From Nemertoderma westbladi (Eukaryota; Xenacoelomorpha; Nemertodermatida; Nemertodermatidae), in assembly GCA_032718475.1 (NCBI GenBank), contig JAUCBJ010007552.1, positions 1 to 30,695 on the forward strand: a DNA stretch of 30,695 nt. The letters are read 5' to 3'. The notes under the pieces are model-generated. The model made no database searches. It saw only the letters and a list, made by a program, of their open reading frames with translations, and was not told where the DNA came from. The translations under genes were made by a program, and so were the position numbers. Below are positions 28,804-30,695 of the stretch, one piece after another. Position 1 is the first letter of the stretch. Each line of letters begins with the position of its first letter.

Positions 28804-29375
28804 GGCATCTCTGCCTGTGCTGCTGCCGGGTGTTTCTCAACCAGTACCTCACGAACAGTCTTGGTAGTGCCATCTTTATATTTGAAAGCCTGGTTGAGAT
28901 CAAGAGGCGCACCTCTACTAATCTCACCAAGACATCTTGTTGCTACTGTCAAGTTTCCCGTCAGCATGTGTTTAACAAACTGTTTTTGTAACACTACATC
29001 CTGTGAGTCGCGGTTCTTGCGCCTGGGTAGATGCGCCTGTATTGCCCATGCCTCTGCCACTAAGACATCGAATCTCCCTTGTTTCCAGTCAACTACCCTC
29101 TGTTCTAGAATTTTTCTATGTGTTGCCATAGTGGATGTCTTACTCGGTTTCTGGAGGAGTAACGACGGTATAATCATTAAAGCTGCTAGCGCACAATTCT
29201 GTTGTGGAGACTCCCCAGTATACAATCTTAGGAGACGGGTCAACTCTGATACAAAGTCGCTTCCCACCACTCCCATGGGAACCAAAAACAGATTCGCTCT
29301 CCAATGTACTACCATGTCATACGCCTTCGAAATTGACAATTGGGGGAAAGGAGCAGGTTCCAGATACGGGTATTT
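28755..29375 (-). pseudogene. N-terminal region of the RT element
   Basis: The frame opens after TAG at 29376-29378. It contains YDMVVHWRANLFLVPMG, SDFVSELTRLLRLY and LLLQKPSKTS, the helical region that precedes RT in this group of elements. It ends in an out-of-frame run (to TAG 28755) after a one-base loss near 28797-28803. The upstream limit has a pyrimidine-rich TTGTTTTGCTTAG, which is probably incidental. Confidence 0.65.
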
Positions 29376-29378
29376 CTA

Positions 29379-29584
29379 AGCAAAACAATAAATTATCACC
29401 TTAATAATTACGAGAAATGAGAAGGCTACAAAGGTGGTCATTTCTAACCCAAAACAAACGATCATTTACCACTTTATGGCGGCATGATTTTAAGTATATT
29501 TGTATATAATATCGTTTATTTGGATAACCTTTCCATCTTGAATTTTTTGCTAAAAACGACACGATATTTTCGTTATATTTAATT
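29379..29584. other. intergenic, no feature seen
   Basis: AT-rich sequence between the RT relic and the SINE tail repeats. Confidence 0.4.
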
Positions 29585-29694
29585 AAATTTCAGATCAAAT
29601 TTTATTATTTTTTTAATTTCAGATCAAATTTTATTATATTAAATTTCAGATCAAATTTTATTATATTAAATTTCAGATCAAATTTTATTATATT
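29585..29694 (-). repeat. 27-bp tandem repeat, SINE tail
   Basis: Four units of AAATTTCAGATCAAATTTTA plus TTATATT (forward reading) start at 29585, 29614, 29641 and 29668. The last three are spaced exactly 27 bases. They abut the SINE's 3' end on the reverse strand. Confidence 0.9.
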
Positions 29695-29916
29695 AATGCC
29701 TCTGCCCCCCCAGATATAATGGTCACCATACGGACCTGCCTAGAGCAAACTCCAGTACTCATTTAGCTACAATTTAAGGATGCAGGGCAGTGATGCTCCC
29801 TGGCTAGTCCCTAAAGCATTCATTCCAAAACGAAAACTGCCCTGACCCCAATGCGGGGTTGAACCCACGACCTCGGAGAGATGTAAATTCAATGTAACCA
29901 CTACACCAAGGTGGGA
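29695..29916 (-). mobile_element. tRNA-derived SINE, reverse strand
   Basis: The reverse strand starts TCCCACCTTGGTGTAGTGG (A box), and a B box GTGGGTTCAACCCC follows about 50 bases in. A body of about 150 bases follows, with AAATGAGTACTGG, the word shared with the fragment at 8040-8133. The body ends in the 27-bp tandem tail. The RNA polymerase III boxes are well preserved, so this copy is younger than the one at 240-591. Confidence 0.75.
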
Positions 29917-30055
29917 CTCATTAATTTATTATTAAATTAATTGGTTGGATAATTAGGTAATAATAAAACAGCTAAATTTTTTTTCCTAATTTGCATCATG
30001 TTCACTGTGCATCGTGTTCTGTACCGTGTGGTGTGTGCTACAACCGTTATTCTCA

Positions 30056-30096
30056 GTATTTCTGGTAGTTTGACATACTGATACTATCAGAAATAC
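30056..30096. repeat. 14-bp inverted repeat
   Basis: GTATTTCTGGTAGT (30056-30069) pairs with ACTATCAGAAATAC (30083-30096) with a single G-T position and a 13-base loop. Confidence 0.6.
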
Positions 30097-30547
30097 CAAA
30101 GCCAACGTACTGTAAATCGTTTGTGGAATAAAATTATATTAAAAAATAGCTTTTTAAAAAGTACGGTAATTTTAATGACCTCTTGTTGTAAAATTAAAAC
30201 CTTGCTCGGCAAATTGTACATCTCGTGGTCGGTTGTTTTCCATAAAAATAAATAAATAAACTATATACATTATAAAATATAATAATTAACTATACTGTAC
30301 TATAGGTCTACTATATACAACAATCAATACCGGTACCTATATCAAATATTACAATTAAAATTATACTCTAGCTGCAGGAATATTTTTACATTAAATTAAA
30401 GGTAAACTACAAGAACATGAAATAAAAAAACAAAAATTACTAAATTATGAATCGAGCTAGGGACAAATTTAACAAATATAATTAATAGAGATTCTAAATA
30501 AATTTATAACCAGGAAGCCAACAAACGAGCAGCAATAAATAAATATA
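30097..30547. other. noncoding, probable 3' untranslated region of right-edge gene
   Basis: AT-rich with no frame. On the reverse strand it follows the stop codon of the exon at 30548-30694. An ATTAAA on the reverse strand near 30170 could be a polyadenylation signal. Confidence 0.35.
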
Positions 30548-30694
30548 TCAAACAGCATCTCGGGAATCCACATTGAAACCTGAGTACTCCGCCTTGTCAA
30601 TGTCTCTCTCGTTGGTGAACTCGGCTCGATCTATCCGAGAGGCCCGACTTCCTTCCTTCTCCAACCAATGTTTCAGCACTGCTAACTTGCTAGT
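30548..30694 (-). CDS. terminal coding exon of a host gene, partial
   Basis: The reverse strand reads 48 residues and then TGA. The frame is open to the window edge and the start lies outside. Composition is protein-like (LAVLKHWLEKEGSR, then RIDRAEFTNERDIDKAEY, ending DSRDAV) and GC-richer than the neighbouring sequence. The L-x-x-L-x-x-W-x-x-x-G spacing followed by R-D-I resembles the last helices of a death-domain fold; this is a weak guess and other helical domains fit. No splice acceptor is visible within the window. Confidence 0.55.
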   Translation of the reverse strand, partial: TSKLAVLKHWLEKEGSRASRIDRAEFTNERDIDKAEYSGFNVDSRDAV

Positions 30695-30695
30695 C

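Larger units (their letters stand above)
26551..29375 (-). mobile_element. decayed non-LTR retrotransposon (RT plus restriction-like endonuclease)
   Basis: Reading from 29375 down to 26551, the frames give in order an N-terminal region, RT fingers/palm, thumb and connector, then a zinc-plus-endonuclease C-terminus. That is the layout of the R2-type superclade, which cuts the target with a C-terminal PD-(D/E)XK nuclease and primes on the nick. At least four frame breaks make it non-functional. The 5' part with N-terminal DNA-binding fingers is absent, as in typical 5' truncation. The exact clade needs a tree. Confidence 0.75.

Noticed and set aside
28359-29379. Forward ORFs of 116 and 205 residues opposite the RT relic
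   Set aside because: They are antisense shadows. The reverse frames carry the RT and N-terminal motifs.

Overview
The window reads as repeat-rich metazoan nuclear DNA, probably an invertebrate. It is AT-rich and has no operons or prokaryotic signals. It carries tRNA-derived SINEs, minisatellites, terminal-inverted-repeat (TIR) elements, a BEL/Pao-type LTR retrotransposon and decayed non-LTR retrotransposons. The SINE body words and frequent palindromic words (AGGCCT, ACCGGT) would suit a deuterostome or a lophotrochozoan. I cannot name the species.

Layout. Bases 1-11383 show no convincing host gene. They hold a reverse-strand SINE, a 31-bp minisatellite with a palindromic core (2583-3047), several inverted-repeat elements, a poly-C tract and a 623-bp TIR element whose ends are built from a 15-bp repeat (8159-8781). 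Bases 11389-23165 are one LTR retrotransposon. Its two 1237-bp LTRs show no difference by eye, start TG and end CA, and are flanked by a 5-bp target duplication (GATTT). Its 1348-residue ORF encodes a BEL/Pao-like Gag, three zinc knuckles and an aspartic protease. That is followed by two short remnants of Pol: the RNase H-integrase linker and the extreme C-terminus. Reverse transcriptase, RNase H and integrase are gone, yet the frame stays open across both junctions. Behind it lies a GC-richer block of small, partly broken ORFs with another zinc knuckle and a basic tail, whose origin I do not recognise.

Bases 23166-25041 hold a 193-bp GC-rich tandem repeat, a foldback repeat and a scrambled reverse-strand RT fragment. 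At 25207-25938 an intact forward ORF encodes a probable secreted or surface protein: weak signal peptide, ten later cysteines, Thr-rich stalk and C-terminal hydrophobic tail. From 29375 down to 26551 on the reverse strand runs a frame-broken non-LTR retrotransposon with an RT core (FVDD) and a C-terminal zinc-plus-restriction-like-endonuclease domain of the R2 type. A SINE with a 27-bp repeated tail follows. The right edge (30548-30694, reverse) is the last coding exon of a host gene that continues outside the window.

The genes do not form a pathway. The LTR element looks like a recently inserted non-autonomous copy, able to make Gag and protease but dependent on enzymes from elsewhere. The other mobile elements are fossils.
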